From NCBI GenBank assembly GCA_902476875.1, contig CABSFC010000031.1, forward strand, positions 1 to 26,656: 26,656 nucleotides of DNA. Direction: 5' to 3'. The notes under the pieces are model-generated. The model made no database searches. It was not told the DNA's origin and saw only the letters and a list, made by a program, of their open reading frames with translations. Positions 1 to 7,900 of the stretch are shown piece by piece; position 1 is the stretch's first letter, and every line of letters begins with the position of its first letter. This DNA is from an uncultured Oscillibacter sp. (GTDB lineage: Bacteria; Bacillota; Clostridia; Oscillospirales; Oscillospiraceae). Made by a program: the position numbers and the translations under genes.

Positions 1-475
1 CCCCCGCCAGGGCCACCCGGCGCTTCTGGCCGCCGGACAGCTCAAAGGGGGACTTGTCCATCTGGTCGTCCCGGATGCCCACCAGACGGGCGGCCTCCCG
101 GACGCAGCGGTCCAGCTCGTCCCCGGTCTTGCCCTGGTTGGTGGGGCCGAAAGCGATGTCCTTGTAGACCGTCTCCTCAAAGAGCTGGTACTCCGGGTAC
201 TGGAACACCAGCCCCACCCGGAAACGCACGTCCCGGATCTTCTTCGGCTCGGCCCAGATATCCTTCCCGCCCAGCAGCACCTGGCCGCCGGTGGGCTTCA
301 AAAGGCCGTTCAAATGCTGGATGAGGGTGGACTTTCCCGACCCGGTGTGGCCGATGATGCCCAAAAACTCCCCCTCGTACACGTCAAAGCTCATGTCCTC
401 CACCGCGCTGCGCTGGAAGGGCGTCCCGATCCCGTAGGTGTGGGTCAGGTTTTTGATCTGCAATATCGGTTCCAA
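1..475 (-). CDS. ecfA2: Energy-coupling factor transporter ATPase EcfA2 (partial, C-terminus beyond left edge)
   Basis: This is one of the two cytoplasmic ATPases that drive an ECF-type importer of vitamins or metal ions, working as a heterodimer with EcfA1 on the membrane protein EcfT. About 158 residues are visible. The Walker A box GHTGSGKST lies at residues 42-50, a Q-loop region contains VFQYPEYQLF, and the ABC signature LSGGQKRR lies near residue 143. Walker B and the H-loop are off the window. I chose the TTG at 475-473 as start because it begins the EPILQIKNLTHTYG stretch typical of the family and has GGAAGGA upstream; no ATG fits. The gene starts 18 nt after the ecfA1 stop, so the two are co-transcribed. 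EcfT would be expected next, to the left. The family is certain; the exact start is less so. Confidence 0.9.
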   Translation of the reverse strand, partial: MEPILQIKNLTHTYGIGTPFQRSAVEDMSFDVYEGEFLGIIGHTGSGKSTLIQHLNGLLKPTGGQVLLGGKDIWAEPKKIRDVRFRVGLVFQYPEYQLFEETVYKDIAFGPTNQGKTGDELDRCVREAARLVGIRDDQMDKSPFELSGGQKRRVALAG

Positions 476-493
476 ATCGTCTCGTTCCTTCCG

Positions 494-1348
494 TCAGTTT
501 TCAGCGACAGCCCTGGCAATGGCGTCAGCGCACTCCTCCACCGTCAGCGCGTCCAGGGGGACGTCCCAGCCGTCCTTCCGCAGGCGGTCCAGCAGGTCCA
601 CGGTGTCCGGCGTAGTCAGGCCGATGGCCCGCAGGTCGTCCACCTGAGTGAAGACCTCTCTGGGCGGGCCGTCCATGACTACCTTGCCGTCGTCCATGAC
701 GACGACGCGGTCGGCGTCCTCCGCCTCGTTCATGTGGTGGGTGATCAGGATCACGGTGATACCCTTCTCCCGGTTCAGCCGGTGGATGGTGGACAGCACC
801 TCCTGCCGCCCGATGGGGTCCAGCATGGCGGTGGCCTCATCCAGCACAATGCAGGCCGGCTCCATGGCGATGACGCCCGCGATGGCGATGCGCTGCTTCT
901 GTCCGCCGGACAGCAGATGGGGCGCGTGGGTCACGAATTCGCTCATGCCCACCGCCGCCAGGGCGTCGTCCACCTTGCGGCGGATCTCCTCCGTGGGCAC
1001 ACCCAGGTTTTCCGGAGCAAAGGCCACATCCTCCTCCACCACGTTGGCGACGATCTGGTTGTCCGGGTTCTGGAACACCATGCCCACCCGCTGGCGGATG
1101 GCCAGCAGGAGCTTCTCGTCCAGGGTGTCCATCCCCTCCACATACACCTTGCCGCCGGCGGGCAGCAGCACCGCGTTGAAGGTCTTCGCCAGGGTGGATT
1201 TTCCGGAGCCGTTGTGCCCCAGCACCACCACGAAGCTGCCCTTCTCGATTTCGATATCCACGCCCCGCAGGGCGTAGACCGGCTGTCCGCCCTCGTCCGC
1301 GGGATAGGTGAAGCGGAGTTCCTTGGTTTCGATCATAGTTGACATCAT
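494..1348 (-). CDS. ecfA1: Energy-coupling factor transporter ATPase EcfA1
   Basis: This is the partner ATPase of EcfA2 in an ECF importer. It hydrolyses ATP at the inner face of the membrane to drive substrate uptake through EcfT and exchangeable S components. The 284-aa product has the usual family length. It shows Walker A (GHNGSGKST) near residue 45, a Q-loop (VFQNPDNQIVA), the signature LSGGQKQR, Walker B with the catalytic Glu (CIVLDEAT), a D-loop (MLDP) and the H-loop His in LITHHM. The C-terminal tail after residue 220 matches the extra domain of EcfA proteins. Several starts are possible: GTG at 1357 and ATGs at 1348, 1345 and 1336. I prefer 1348 because a weak AAGTGAG lies just upstream. 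It follows the methyltransferase gene by about 30 nt and is probably in the same operon. Confidence 0.93.
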   Translation of the reverse strand: MMSTMIETKELRFTYPADEGGQPVYALRGVDIEIEKGSFVVVLGHNGSGKSTLAKTFNAVLLPAGGKVYVEGMDTLDEKLLLAIRQRVGMVFQNPDNQIVANVVEEDVAFAPENLGVPTEEIRRKVDDALAAVGMSEFVTHAPHLLSGGQKQRIAIAGVIAMEPACIVLDEATAMLDPIGRQEVLSTIHRLNREKGITVILITHHMNEAEDADRVVVMDDGKVVMDGPPREVFTQVDDLRAIGLTTPDTVDLLDRLRKDGWDVPLDALTVEECADAIARAVAEN

Positions 1349-1378
1349 ATTTCTCACTTCATGTAACAGATTTCACGC

Positions 1379-2242
1379 TCACTCGGAAAACCACCGTCCG
1401 GTGGCCCCGCAGGGCAGGGCCAGGCCGGTCTCCGTCACGGGCAGCCCCAACTCGTCCCAGGCGCACTTGCCGCCGTACTTCTCCCCCACCAGCAGGTGCA
1501 GGAGATAGCCCAGCACCGAGGGGGCAAGCCCAGTCGTGTAGGAGTTGATCAGCACGAACAGCGGCCGCTCCGACAGCACGCCGGCGCACAGCTTCACGAA
1601 GGGATACAAATTCTCCTCCAGCTTCCACACCTCGCCGCCGGGGCCACGGCCATAGCTGGGCGGGTCCATGATGATGGCGTCGTAGGTCTTGCCCCGCCGG
1701 ATCTCCCGCTCCACGAACTTGGCGCAGTCGTCCACGATCCAGCGGATGGGTGCCTCCTCCAGGCCGGAGAGTCTGGCGTTCTCCCTGGCCCAGGCCACCA
1801 TGCCCTTGGCCGCGTCCACATGGCACACGCTGGCCCCCGCCCTGGCGCAGGCCACGGTGGCGCCGCCGGTGTAGGCGAACAGGTTCAGCACCCGGATAGG
1901 CCGTCCCGCGTTCCGAATCTTGTCCATGGCGAAGTCCCAGTTCACCGCCTGCTCCGGGAACAGGCCGGTGTGCTTGAAGTTCATGGGCTTCACCTGAAAA
2001 GTCAGCTCGCCGTAGCGGACCTTCCAGCTCTCCGGCAGGGCCTTTTTCTCCCAGTGGCCGCCGCCGGTCTGGCTGCGGAGGTACCGGGCGTTGGCCCGCT
2101 TCCAGGCGGGATTTTTCCGGGGCGTCTCCCAGATGGCCTGGGGGTCCGGCCGCACCAGGAACTGCCTGTCCCAGCGCTCCAGCTTCTCTCCCCCGCCGCA
2201 GTCCAGAAGCTCATAGTCCTGCCATTTGTCCGCGATCCACAT
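1379..2242 (-). CDS. Class I SAM-dependent methyltransferase, RlmI-like (COG1092 type)
   Basis: The 287-aa protein is a probable RNA methyltransferase of the RlmI/YccW group, which makes 5-methylcytosine in 23S rRNA. The SAM-binding motif I is seen as VLNLFAYTGGATVACARAG around residue 117, an acidic post-I position lies in VCHVDAA, and motif IV is DPPSYGRGP near residue 193. It lacks the N-terminal PUA domain of full-length RlmI (about 390 aa), so its substrate is uncertain; many Firmicutes carry this short form. The ATG at 2242 is supported by GGAGG seven bases upstream. A good promoter lies at 2284-2313. The gene precedes ecfA1 and ecfA2 and may share their transcript. Family assignment is firm; rRNA as substrate is inference. 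Confidence 0.87.
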   Translation of the reverse strand: MWIADKWQDYELLDCGGGEKLERWDRQFLVRPDPQAIWETPRKNPAWKRANARYLRSQTGGGHWEKKALPESWKVRYGELTFQVKPMNFKHTGLFPEQAVNWDFAMDKIRNAGRPIRVLNLFAYTGGATVACARAGASVCHVDAAKGMVAWARENARLSGLEEAPIRWIVDDCAKFVEREIRRGKTYDAIIMDPPSYGRGPGGEVWKLEENLYPFVKLCAGVLSERPLFVLINSYTTGLAPSVLGYLLHLLVGEKYGGKCAWDELGLPVTETGLALPCGATGRWFSE

Positions 2243-2283
2243 AGCCCGTCCTCCATTTTGATATCCACACAGTAAATCATGTT

Positions 2284-2313
2284 ATTATACCCCCTCCGGA
2301 GCCCGTTCGTCAA
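2284..2313 (-). promoter_or_regulatory. Sigma-A-type promoter for the methyltransferase-ecfA operon
   Basis: Read on the minus strand, TTGACG (2313-2308) and a perfect TATAAT (2289-2284) are separated by 18 bp. The start of transcription would fall about 35 nt before the methyltransferase ATG. The promoter lies outside the neighbouring insertion sequence, so the host operon keeps its own promoter. Confidence 0.75.
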
Positions 2314-2398
2314 TTCCATTTCCGTCTGGGAACGCCGCGAAAAAGGCAAGTAGTAAATGCGACAAACTTTTGCGGAAATTTTTGTGCATTTTAGACAC

Positions 2399-2447
2399 AA
2401 CAGCAGGACCGCCGGTGTAGTTCGTTCTCCGGCAGCCTGCTGTTTTT
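2399..2447 (+). terminator. Hairpin with T-run, terminator-like
   Basis: A 9-bp outer stem (2399-2407 with 2436-2444) and a 5-bp inner stem (2411-2415 with 2429-2433) are followed on the plus strand by five T residues at 2443-2447. It sits just beyond the 3' end of the minus-strand transposase gene. The T-run favours stopping plus-strand transcription, but the hairpin may work in both directions and insulate the transposase from the host operon. Confidence 0.55.
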
Positions 2448-2484
2448 CTCTGCGTGTAGTGCTGGGTTGCTCTCTCGTTCGTCC

Positions 2485-3558
2485 TTAATGGGGGATGCTC
2501 ATTTCCCGGCCTTCTGTTGCCGCCCACTCCGCCACGGCCCAGTTGGCAGAGTGTCCGCCCAGGATGCCCCTGGGGTATCCGTTCATCCAGTTCTCGATCC
2601 GCTTCACCGTCGCCACAGGAACATCGGACAGCCTGGTGCCCTTCGGCAGCCAACGGCGGATCATGGCGTTGGCGTTCTCGTTGGATCCGCGCTCCCAGGA
2701 GGAGTACGGATGGCAGTAGTATACATGCGTTCGCTTTCCTTTCGTGAGGCACGACTTCTCAATCCCGGCGCAGTCCTGGAACTCGCTGCCATTGTCAACG
2801 GTGATGGTACGGAAGATCTTGCGGAACAGTCTGGAGCCGAGCTTCCGTTCCAAGCGGTCCAGAGCTTTGACCACGTTGGCCATGGTTCCGTCCGGGATCT
2901 TGATCATGATTTCCCGTCGGAACTTCCGCTCTGTCAGGACCAGCAGCCGCGTCTTGTCCTTCTTACAGGATTCCACCGTGTCCATCTCCCAGTCCCCAAA
3001 GTATTCCCGCTGGTTGATCTCCGGGGCGCGGTCCTCAATGCCGTCCCCCTTGGGCAGCCGGGCGGGCATCACCTTGCGGTACGCCTTCTTGTTTTTCTTC
3101 CCGTGCCTGGGCAGGCTTTTGCTGGTGATCCCCAGAAACACGCCCTTGGTGATGTAGCTGTACAGCGTCCACTTGGAGATGGTGACGGAGAACACCAGCC
3201 CCTCCTCCTTGATTTTGTTCAGCACAGCCTCCGGGGAGTATCGCTCGTTGGCGATCTTGTCCTCGATGTAGGCCGCCAGAGCATAGTCGTTGCCCAGCTT
3301 GATAGGCGGTCCCTTTGCCGCCAGGTTCTCCCGGTACCTGGCGTTCGCCACGTCAGGGCAGTACACCTCCCGGTCGATCAGGTCCGTGGTCCTCTGGACA
3401 GTCATGCCCCGCTTCAGCTCCCGGTAGATAGTTGACGTATGTACATGGAGGGCCGCCGCGATCTCTTTCGGCTTTTTCCGCTCCTTCAGCATTTTCTCGA
3501 TTTTGAGACGGTCTTTCCATCTCAGGTGAGAAAACCTCCGCCCCTTTTCGCTCGCCAT
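2485..3558 (-). CDS. IS30-family transposase
   Basis: This 357-aa DDE transposase moves the surrounding insertion sequence. An N-terminal helix-turn-helix (residues about 10-50, including KEIAAALHVHTSTIYREL) binds the element ends. The catalytic core follows: first Asp in WEMDTVES (D193), second in ITVDNGSEF (D255) and the Glu in ERGSNEN (E289/E294), with the HPYSSWERG context typical of IS30. The length is full for the family and no frameshift is seen, so it may be active. I chose the ATG at 3558 because AGGAGG lies seven bases upstream; an in-frame GTG at 3564 would overlap that site. The gene is driven by the promoter at 3582-3611. Confidence 0.95.
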   Translation of the reverse strand: MASEKGRRFSHLRWKDRLKIEKMLKERKKPKEIAAALHVHTSTIYRELKRGMTVQRTTDLIDREVYCPDVANARYRENLAAKGPPIKLGNDYALAAYIEDKIANERYSPEAVLNKIKEEGLVFSVTISKWTLYSYITKGVFLGITSKSLPRHGKKNKKAYRKVMPARLPKGDGIEDRAPEINQREYFGDWEMDTVESCKKDKTRLLVLTERKFRREIMIKIPDGTMANVVKALDRLERKLGSRLFRKIFRTITVDNGSEFQDCAGIEKSCLTKGKRTHVYYCHPYSSWERGSNENANAMIRRWLPKGTRLSDVPVATVKRIENWMNGYPRGILGGHSANWAVAEWAATEGREMSIPH

Positions 3559-3581
3559 GTTCACCCCTCCTTTTTTGGGGG

Positions 3582-3611
3582 ATAATACCCCACAAAAACG
3601 CGGAATGTCAA
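3582..3611 (-). promoter_or_regulatory. Promoter of the IS30 transposase
   Basis: On the minus strand a consensus -35 TTGACA (3611-3606) is followed after 18 bp by TATTAT (3587-3582). It lies about 25 nt before the AGGAGG site of the transposase. Confidence 0.75.
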
Positions 3612-3630
3612 GCGCGTTTCTGTCCGTCAG

Positions 3631-3664
3631 AAAAAATACCGTAGGCTTGAAAAGCCTACGGTAT
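3631..3664 (-). terminator. Rho-independent terminator of the XRE regulator gene
   Basis: A perfect 13-bp stem (3636-3648 with 3652-3664) closes a 3-nt loop and is followed on the minus strand by a run of six T residues (3636-3631). It begins three bases after the stop codon of the minus-strand regulator, so it ends that transcript. Confidence 0.9.
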
Positions 3665-3666
3665 AA

Positions 3667-3918
3667 TTATTTTTCCTCGTCCTCCAGCAGCCAGTCCGAC
3701 GTGACGCCCAGCACCGCCGCCAGGGCGCGCAGTTCATAGTCCTGCACCATGCGCCCGCCGCTCTCGATCCGGCTGATGGCGTCCTGCTCCAGGATCACAC
3801 CCGTGGTTTGCACCTTGGCCGCCAGATCCGCCTGGGTAAGGCGCTTCTTTGTTCTCATTTGGCGGACCCGCTCACCGGAAACATTCCGCCGCCCCTCTAA
3901 CAAATCGTATACTTTCAA
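3667..3918 (-). CDS. XRE-family (Cro/CI-like) transcriptional regulator
   Basis: This is an 83-aa DNA-binding protein with a single HTH_3 fold at residues about 15-75 (GERVRQMRTKKRLTQADLA as helices 1-2, DAISRIESGGR as the recognition region, ALAAVLGVTSDWLL as the final helices). It has no separate oligomerisation or peptidase domain, so it is a small Cro-like repressor. The frame stays open far upstream, but that extension is AT-rich, arginine-rich and covers the operator region. The TTG at 3918 is preceded by AAGGAGG and begins a sensible protein, so I take it as the start. It is divergent from the zinc-ribbon membrane gene. The palindromes between them (3937-4162) are the likely binding sites, one of them overlapping its own upstream region, which suggests self-repression. 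Confidence 0.82.
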   Translation of the reverse strand: MKVYDLLEGRRNVSGERVRQMRTKKRLTQADLAAKVQTTGVILEQDAISRIESGGRMVQDYELRALAAVLGVTSDWLLEDEEK

Positions 3919-3959
3919 GGCCCGCCCTCCTCCTTTTATGGAATTTTCCCATAGTTTAC

Positions 3960-3987
3960 TTGACTTTACCATAAATTCTGATATTCT
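3960..3987 (+). promoter_or_regulatory. Plus-strand promoter, first tandem copy
   Basis: TTGACT at 3960-3965 and TATTCT at 3982-3987 are separated by 16 bp. The same arrangement recurs 137 bp downstream. An operator palindrome begins immediately after the -10. Transcription from here would cross a vestigial start region: AAGGGGAG followed by ATG, two codons and TAG at 4025-4036. Confidence 0.6.
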
Positions 3988-4096
3988 TATGGTAATATCC
4001 CATAAAAAGCAAGAAAAGGGGAGAATGCACATATAGCACGGTGGATAGCTCGGACGATAACCCGTTTGTTTTTTTGCTAAAATCGGAATGGTTTGC

Positions 4097-4124
4097 TTGA
4101 CTTCACGAAAAACTTTGATATTCT
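4097..4124 (+). promoter_or_regulatory. Plus-strand promoter, second tandem copy
   Basis: TTGACT at 4097-4102 and TATTCT at 4119-4124 with a 16-bp spacer repeat the first copy. It lies 64 bp before the start of the zinc-ribbon membrane gene and is followed by an operator-like site at 4146-4162. The downstream leader is also duplicated, with about 21 bp of extra internal repeat compared with copy one. Confidence 0.65.
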
Positions 4125-4188
4125 TATGGTAATATATGGAAATTTTGTGGTAATATCCCATAAAAGCAGGAAAAGGGTGGTGTGATCT

Positions 4189-4917
4189 ATGACGGCACGC
4201 AAGGAGCGCTACTTCCACGAATGCCCGGAATGTGGCCTTTTGACGCCATACCTGCAAACCAGATGTGACTGCGGCTATCGTTTCTCTTCTTGTAAACCTA
4301 AGGGCGCTGGAAATGAAATCGCCATTGTTTTCATTATTCTTATCATCTCGGTATTTCTGAACGTTTTTCTTCTTTTGTCCCTTTTTCATGACAGGTCGGA
4401 CGCCACAGTACAATCCCTGCCAGACAGCCCGGCGTCTTCTGCGTCCAATCCTATTTCTCCATCTGAGTACACGCCTGCGGAACCTATCCTTCCGACCTAT
4501 ACCTATGTCGAGGTCCCAATAGAGAATGGCGAACTCGTCCGTCCTCCTGTGACAGAGGGCGTTGCTCCGCTTACCGTCAATACGCTTCCGGGGGATAATG
4601 ACAATTACTATGTCTACCTTCAACCCTCTGGAAATCACGGCAAACTGCTGAGCGGTATGGGTTTTTACGTGGTAAGCGGGGAATCCGCAGAGGTCTCAGT
4701 GCCTCTTGGTAACTACGAGCTGTATTACGCTACCGGCTCTGTATGGTACGGGGAAGACGTTCTTTTTGGCGAGGATACCAGTTACTACAAGTGTGTTGGA
4801 CTGTTTGATTTTTACGAAGATGATCAGGGCTACTCCGGTTGGAGTGTTGACCTGTATTCGGTGCCCAGCGGAAATCTCGATACAAAAAGCATTTCAGCAG
4901 AAGATTTCCCCGGATAA
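4189..4917 (+). CDS. Zinc-ribbon, single-pass membrane protein of unknown function
   Basis: I do not recognise a characterised family. The 242-aa product starts with a short zinc-ribbon-like segment, with cysteines in CPEC (12, 15) and CDCG (26, 28). One strong membrane helix follows at about residues 43-65, then a Ser/Pro-rich linker (about 70-105) and an acidic, tyrosine-rich outer domain to the end. This suggests a cytoplasmic metal-binding head and an exported C-terminus. The ATG at 4189 follows AAAAGGGTGG. Its base composition is clearly more AT-rich than its neighbours, a sign of separate acquisition. It is divergent from the XRE repressor with operators between them, so it is probably repressed. 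It could be a lysogeny-expressed phage cargo gene or a host gene beside the prophage; the sequence does not decide this. Confidence 0.75.
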   Translation: MTARKERYFHECPECGLLTPYLQTRCDCGYRFSSCKPKGAGNEIAIVFIILIISVFLNVFLLLSLFHDRSDATVQSLPDSPASSASNPISPSEYTPAEPILPTYTYVEVPIENGELVRPPVTEGVAPLTVNTLPGDNDNYYVYLQPSGNHGKLLSGMGFYVVSGESAEVSVPLGNYELYYATGSVWYGEDVLFGEDTSYYKCVGLFDFYEDDQGYSGWSVDLYSVPSGNLDTKSISAEDFPG

Positions 4918-4925
4918 TGTAACAT

Positions 4926-4973
4926 AACAGCAGAAGGCCGGAGGCGTCACGCCCCCGGCCTTCTTTCGCTGTT
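4926..4973. terminator. Bidirectional terminator between convergent genes
   Basis: A 10-bp stem AGAAGGCCGG/CCGGCCTTCT (4932-4941 with 4955-4964) encloses a smaller 4-bp stem and is extended by AACAGC/GCTGTT (4926-4931 with 4968-4973). It lies between the stop of the plus-strand membrane gene (4917) and the stop of the minus-strand giant gene (4972), and the outer arm overlaps the latter stop codon. It probably ends both transcripts and marks the left end of the phage block. Confidence 0.85.
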
Positions 4974-7900
4974 ATCCGCCCAGGCTCGGCAGGGACAGGC
5001 TTGGAAGATCTCCGCCCCCCAGGCTTGGCAGCGCCTCCGTGTTCAGGTAGTCGTAGACCTCCTGCCCCACGGCGCTGTCGAAAGGATTTTTGTTTGCCTT
5101 CCAGGATTTATTTTGCAGCTGCCACAGTACCGCCTTCTGTTCGTTAGTCAGTCCCAGCATTCCGTTGATGGCGGCCGCCGCCTCGTCCTGGTCGATGGAA
5201 TTGTTCCGCTTCGCCGGATCCTCGTTCAGCGCGTCCGCCGTCAGCAGCAGTTCCCGGTACCGGATGTACTGCGCGGGGGAGATGTCGTACTCGCCGCTGA
5301 TCCGCACCTTGCTGAAAGCGGTCTCGGTCATATACCCCGCGTCCTTCAGCTCCAGCCACTCGTCCACCGTGTAGCCGGCGTCCATGGCCTCCAGCATCAG
5401 GGCGTACTGGCTCTTTCCGCCGCTCTCCGTGGTCATTTCGGTACCCAGCACCGTGCCCATGGCCGCCTGCATGGTCTCCTGATCCAGCCCCGCCGCCGCG
5501 ATTGTCCGCAGCCGCTGCATGTCCGACACCGACGCGGCGCCCTCCAGGGGCTCCAGGTCTGCCAGGGCCTCCGTCAGTTCCTTGGCCTCGCTGTCGCTCA
5601 GTCCTGCCTCCTGCAGCTTGCTGTATCGCTCCGGCTCCACCGGCAGATGGCTGAACACGGTAAAGCTGTCCTTCACCACCTGCGCCTGCTCTGCCGTGTA
5701 GCCCTGGGTGTCCGCCCAGTAGGCAAACTCCGTCGCCCGGCCGGAGGCATTGGCGCCGCTGTCCTCGATCTCGGCGGACTTCCGCCAGGCCTCCAGGTAA
5801 TCAACCGTGCTCAGTCCCGCCGCCTCGAAGTCTCCGATCTTTCCCACGAAGCTGTCCGGCTCGAAGTCGTCAAACAGCGCGGCCTTGGCCCTCTGCGTGC
5901 CGTAGTCGTAGAGCTTGGCCAGCACCTTCTCCCGGCTCGCGCTGTCCAGGGCCTGGTACCAGTCCTCGCTCAGCAGCCTGCCCAGGGCGCCGGCCACGCT
6001 CTCCCGCCACACGGTTTCATAGACCTGCTGCTGATAGGCTCCCAGGTCCCGCCCCTCACCATTCACCGTGATCTTGGCCGGCGTGTCTCCCGGCACCGCT
6101 TGCGTGTATCCTGCCTCATAGAGACCCGCCAGCTCCGCCGCGGCGCCCTCCGGGATCTCGTTCAGGCGGCCCGACAGGATGGATCCCACGCGCTGCTCCA
6201 GGGCGTCCCCCTTCAGGCCGGACAGGCCGGATTTCTCCGCCGTGGCCATGAGATCGTCGTATGCCGTTCCCAGCTCCGGGGAGATCCACTTCAGCCCTCC
6301 CAGGATGTAGGCCTCCAGGTTGCTCACCGGGACGCCCTGGATGTAGGTGCCCACCGCCTCCGCCAGTTCCTTGATGCCGCCCAGGATGTCATTCCCGTGC
6401 CGTCTCAGGTATTCGCCCAGGTCTCCGCCGTTGCTCACCACATCCGCGGCGCCCTTCAGCGTGTCCAGTCCGTTTGTTGTCTCTTTCTGCAGCAGTTCAA
6501 TAATATCCGTCAGCTGCTCCAGACCCGGCGTGTCGATGCCGTACCAGGTGTCCCCGGTCAGTACGTTGCCGAGAATGTCCATCAGTTCCTCGCCGCCGGC
6601 CACGACGCCCACCAGGCTGCCCGACAGATCCATGACCATTTCTTTAGCCACGCTCTCGAAGGTCAGCTCGCCTTCGTCGTCCCGGTAATACTTGCCCTTG
6701 TTCTTCCACATCGCGATCAGGAAGGAGACCAGGCCGGCCCAAAGGTATCCGCCGATCAGTGAGACGAAGGTGACGCCCACGGCCTTCTTGGCCCGCCGGG
6801 CGTTTTCCGTGTCCCCGCTCCGCTCGTAGTACTTGGCCTCTCCGATTTTCTGCCGTAGGGCGTTGTAGCCCTGGGCGCTGTCCGATTTGAACATGGTGAA
6901 CGCCCTGGTGACGGGGGTCCGGCTCTTGCGCAGCGTCCCCTGGTGGATCTCGTCGGACACGGACTGGCTGCGCGCCACCGCCTCGTTGAACTCCTCGGCC
7001 ACCTTCTTGTAGAAGGGGCTCTGCCCGGCGTCGATCTGCTCCCGGGTTCCCACCTCCAGATCCGGGAAGTCCCGGCGCACTTTGTTCTCCGCCCACGGCC
7101 ACAGCACGCTGGCCGCCCAGCCGTCCATGGCTGTAATGGCGCCGCCGCCGAAGGCAAAGCGTGTAAATTTATTGGTTTCGGTCCAGTTGGGGTTTTCCTT
7201 CAGGTGTTTGGTTTCCGGCGTGGAGTAGCCCATGGTGCGCCAGGCCAGGTCCCCGGTGTACTTTGCAATCAGGTCCCTGTCGATCTGGGCGATTTGGGCA
7301 GGGGAGGGGAATGTGGCGCCGCCCAGGTAGGCGGACGCCAGCGGGATGCTGCCCAGCTGTTTGAGTACGATACTGGGGTTTGCACCGAACACCGCGGAAA
7401 TGTAGTTGGACAGCACCTTGTCGGCAAAGTCGCCCACGGTGTCCCGTTCCACCGCCGCGCCGCCCTGCAGGCGGTTCAGCAGATCCTCGATGTACTTCTT
7501 GCTCTCCTCACCCCACTTGTGGGTGATCACGTCTCCCATGCTGTTGTTCTTCTCCCGCCAGTTCAGCAGCGTCTGCCAGTTTCGCGCCGGGATGGACATG
7601 CCCACAAAGCGGGCTGTCTGTTCCACATGCCGCTCGAAGGCGTCAAAGGCGCTGATGTTGTAGCTGGGGTTTTTGGAAAACTGCCGGGCCTTCAGGTGCC
7701 CGACGCCCTCCGCCGTGGTATCGAAAATGCCGATCTCGCTCTTGACGTAGTTCCGGTTTGTGAAGATGGGGGCATAGTTCCCGCTCTGGGCCTTGTCGTA
7801 CCCGTACAGGATGTTGGATACCCGGTTGATCTCCCCCTTGGCAAAGTTATTGTAGTAGTCCTCCAGGATCCGGGCCAGTTCGGCTTCCTCCTCTGTGAGA

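Larger units (their letters stand above)
2355..3619 (-). mobile_element. IS30-family insertion sequence (ends approximate)
   Basis: A complete IS30-type transposase gene occupies most of this stretch. The size (about 1.26 kb) fits the family. Perfect terminal repeats could not be identified by eye. The best degenerate pair is aaatgcg at 2355-2361 against cgcgttt at 3613-3619, with an inner match of tttttgtg at 2379-2386 and cacaaaaa at 3591-3598. The transposase promoter lies within the right-hand repeat region, as is common for IS30 elements. No target duplication was recognised. The transposase is certain; the exact ends are not. Confidence 0.5.
3937..4162. promoter_or_regulatory. Operator array with TATGG-N7-CCATA palindromes
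   Basis: Three sites fit TATGG-N7-CCATA: 3937-3953 (perfect), 3988-4004 (perfect) and 4146-4162 (TGTGG in the left half). Extra half-sites occur at 3969-3973, 4125-4129 and 4135-4139, and a 9-bp inverted repeat TTACCATAA/TTATGGTAA spans 3966-3995 across the -10 region of the first promoter. Eight such 5-mers in 226 bp is far above chance. The first site lies just upstream of the ribosome-binding site of the XRE gene. Binding by that XRE protein is inference from position. Confidence 0.7.

Noticed and set aside
2285..2752. 155-aa minus-strand ORF across the IS30 left end.
   Set aside because: It is a different-frame shadow of the transposase 3' end joined to non-coding sequence.
3919..4638. 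N-terminal extension of the XRE ORF to 323 aa.
   Set aside because: The extension runs over the promoters, operators and the divergent membrane gene; the TTG at 3918 with AAGGAGG is a better start.
5113..6762. Long plus-strand ORFs opposite the giant gene (also 6943-9876, 10291-12072, 13852-18057).
   Set aside because: They are antisense shadows of GC-rich minus-strand genes: biased in His, Arg, Gln and Leu, with no sensible ribosome sites or known domains, while the opposite frame has clear domains.
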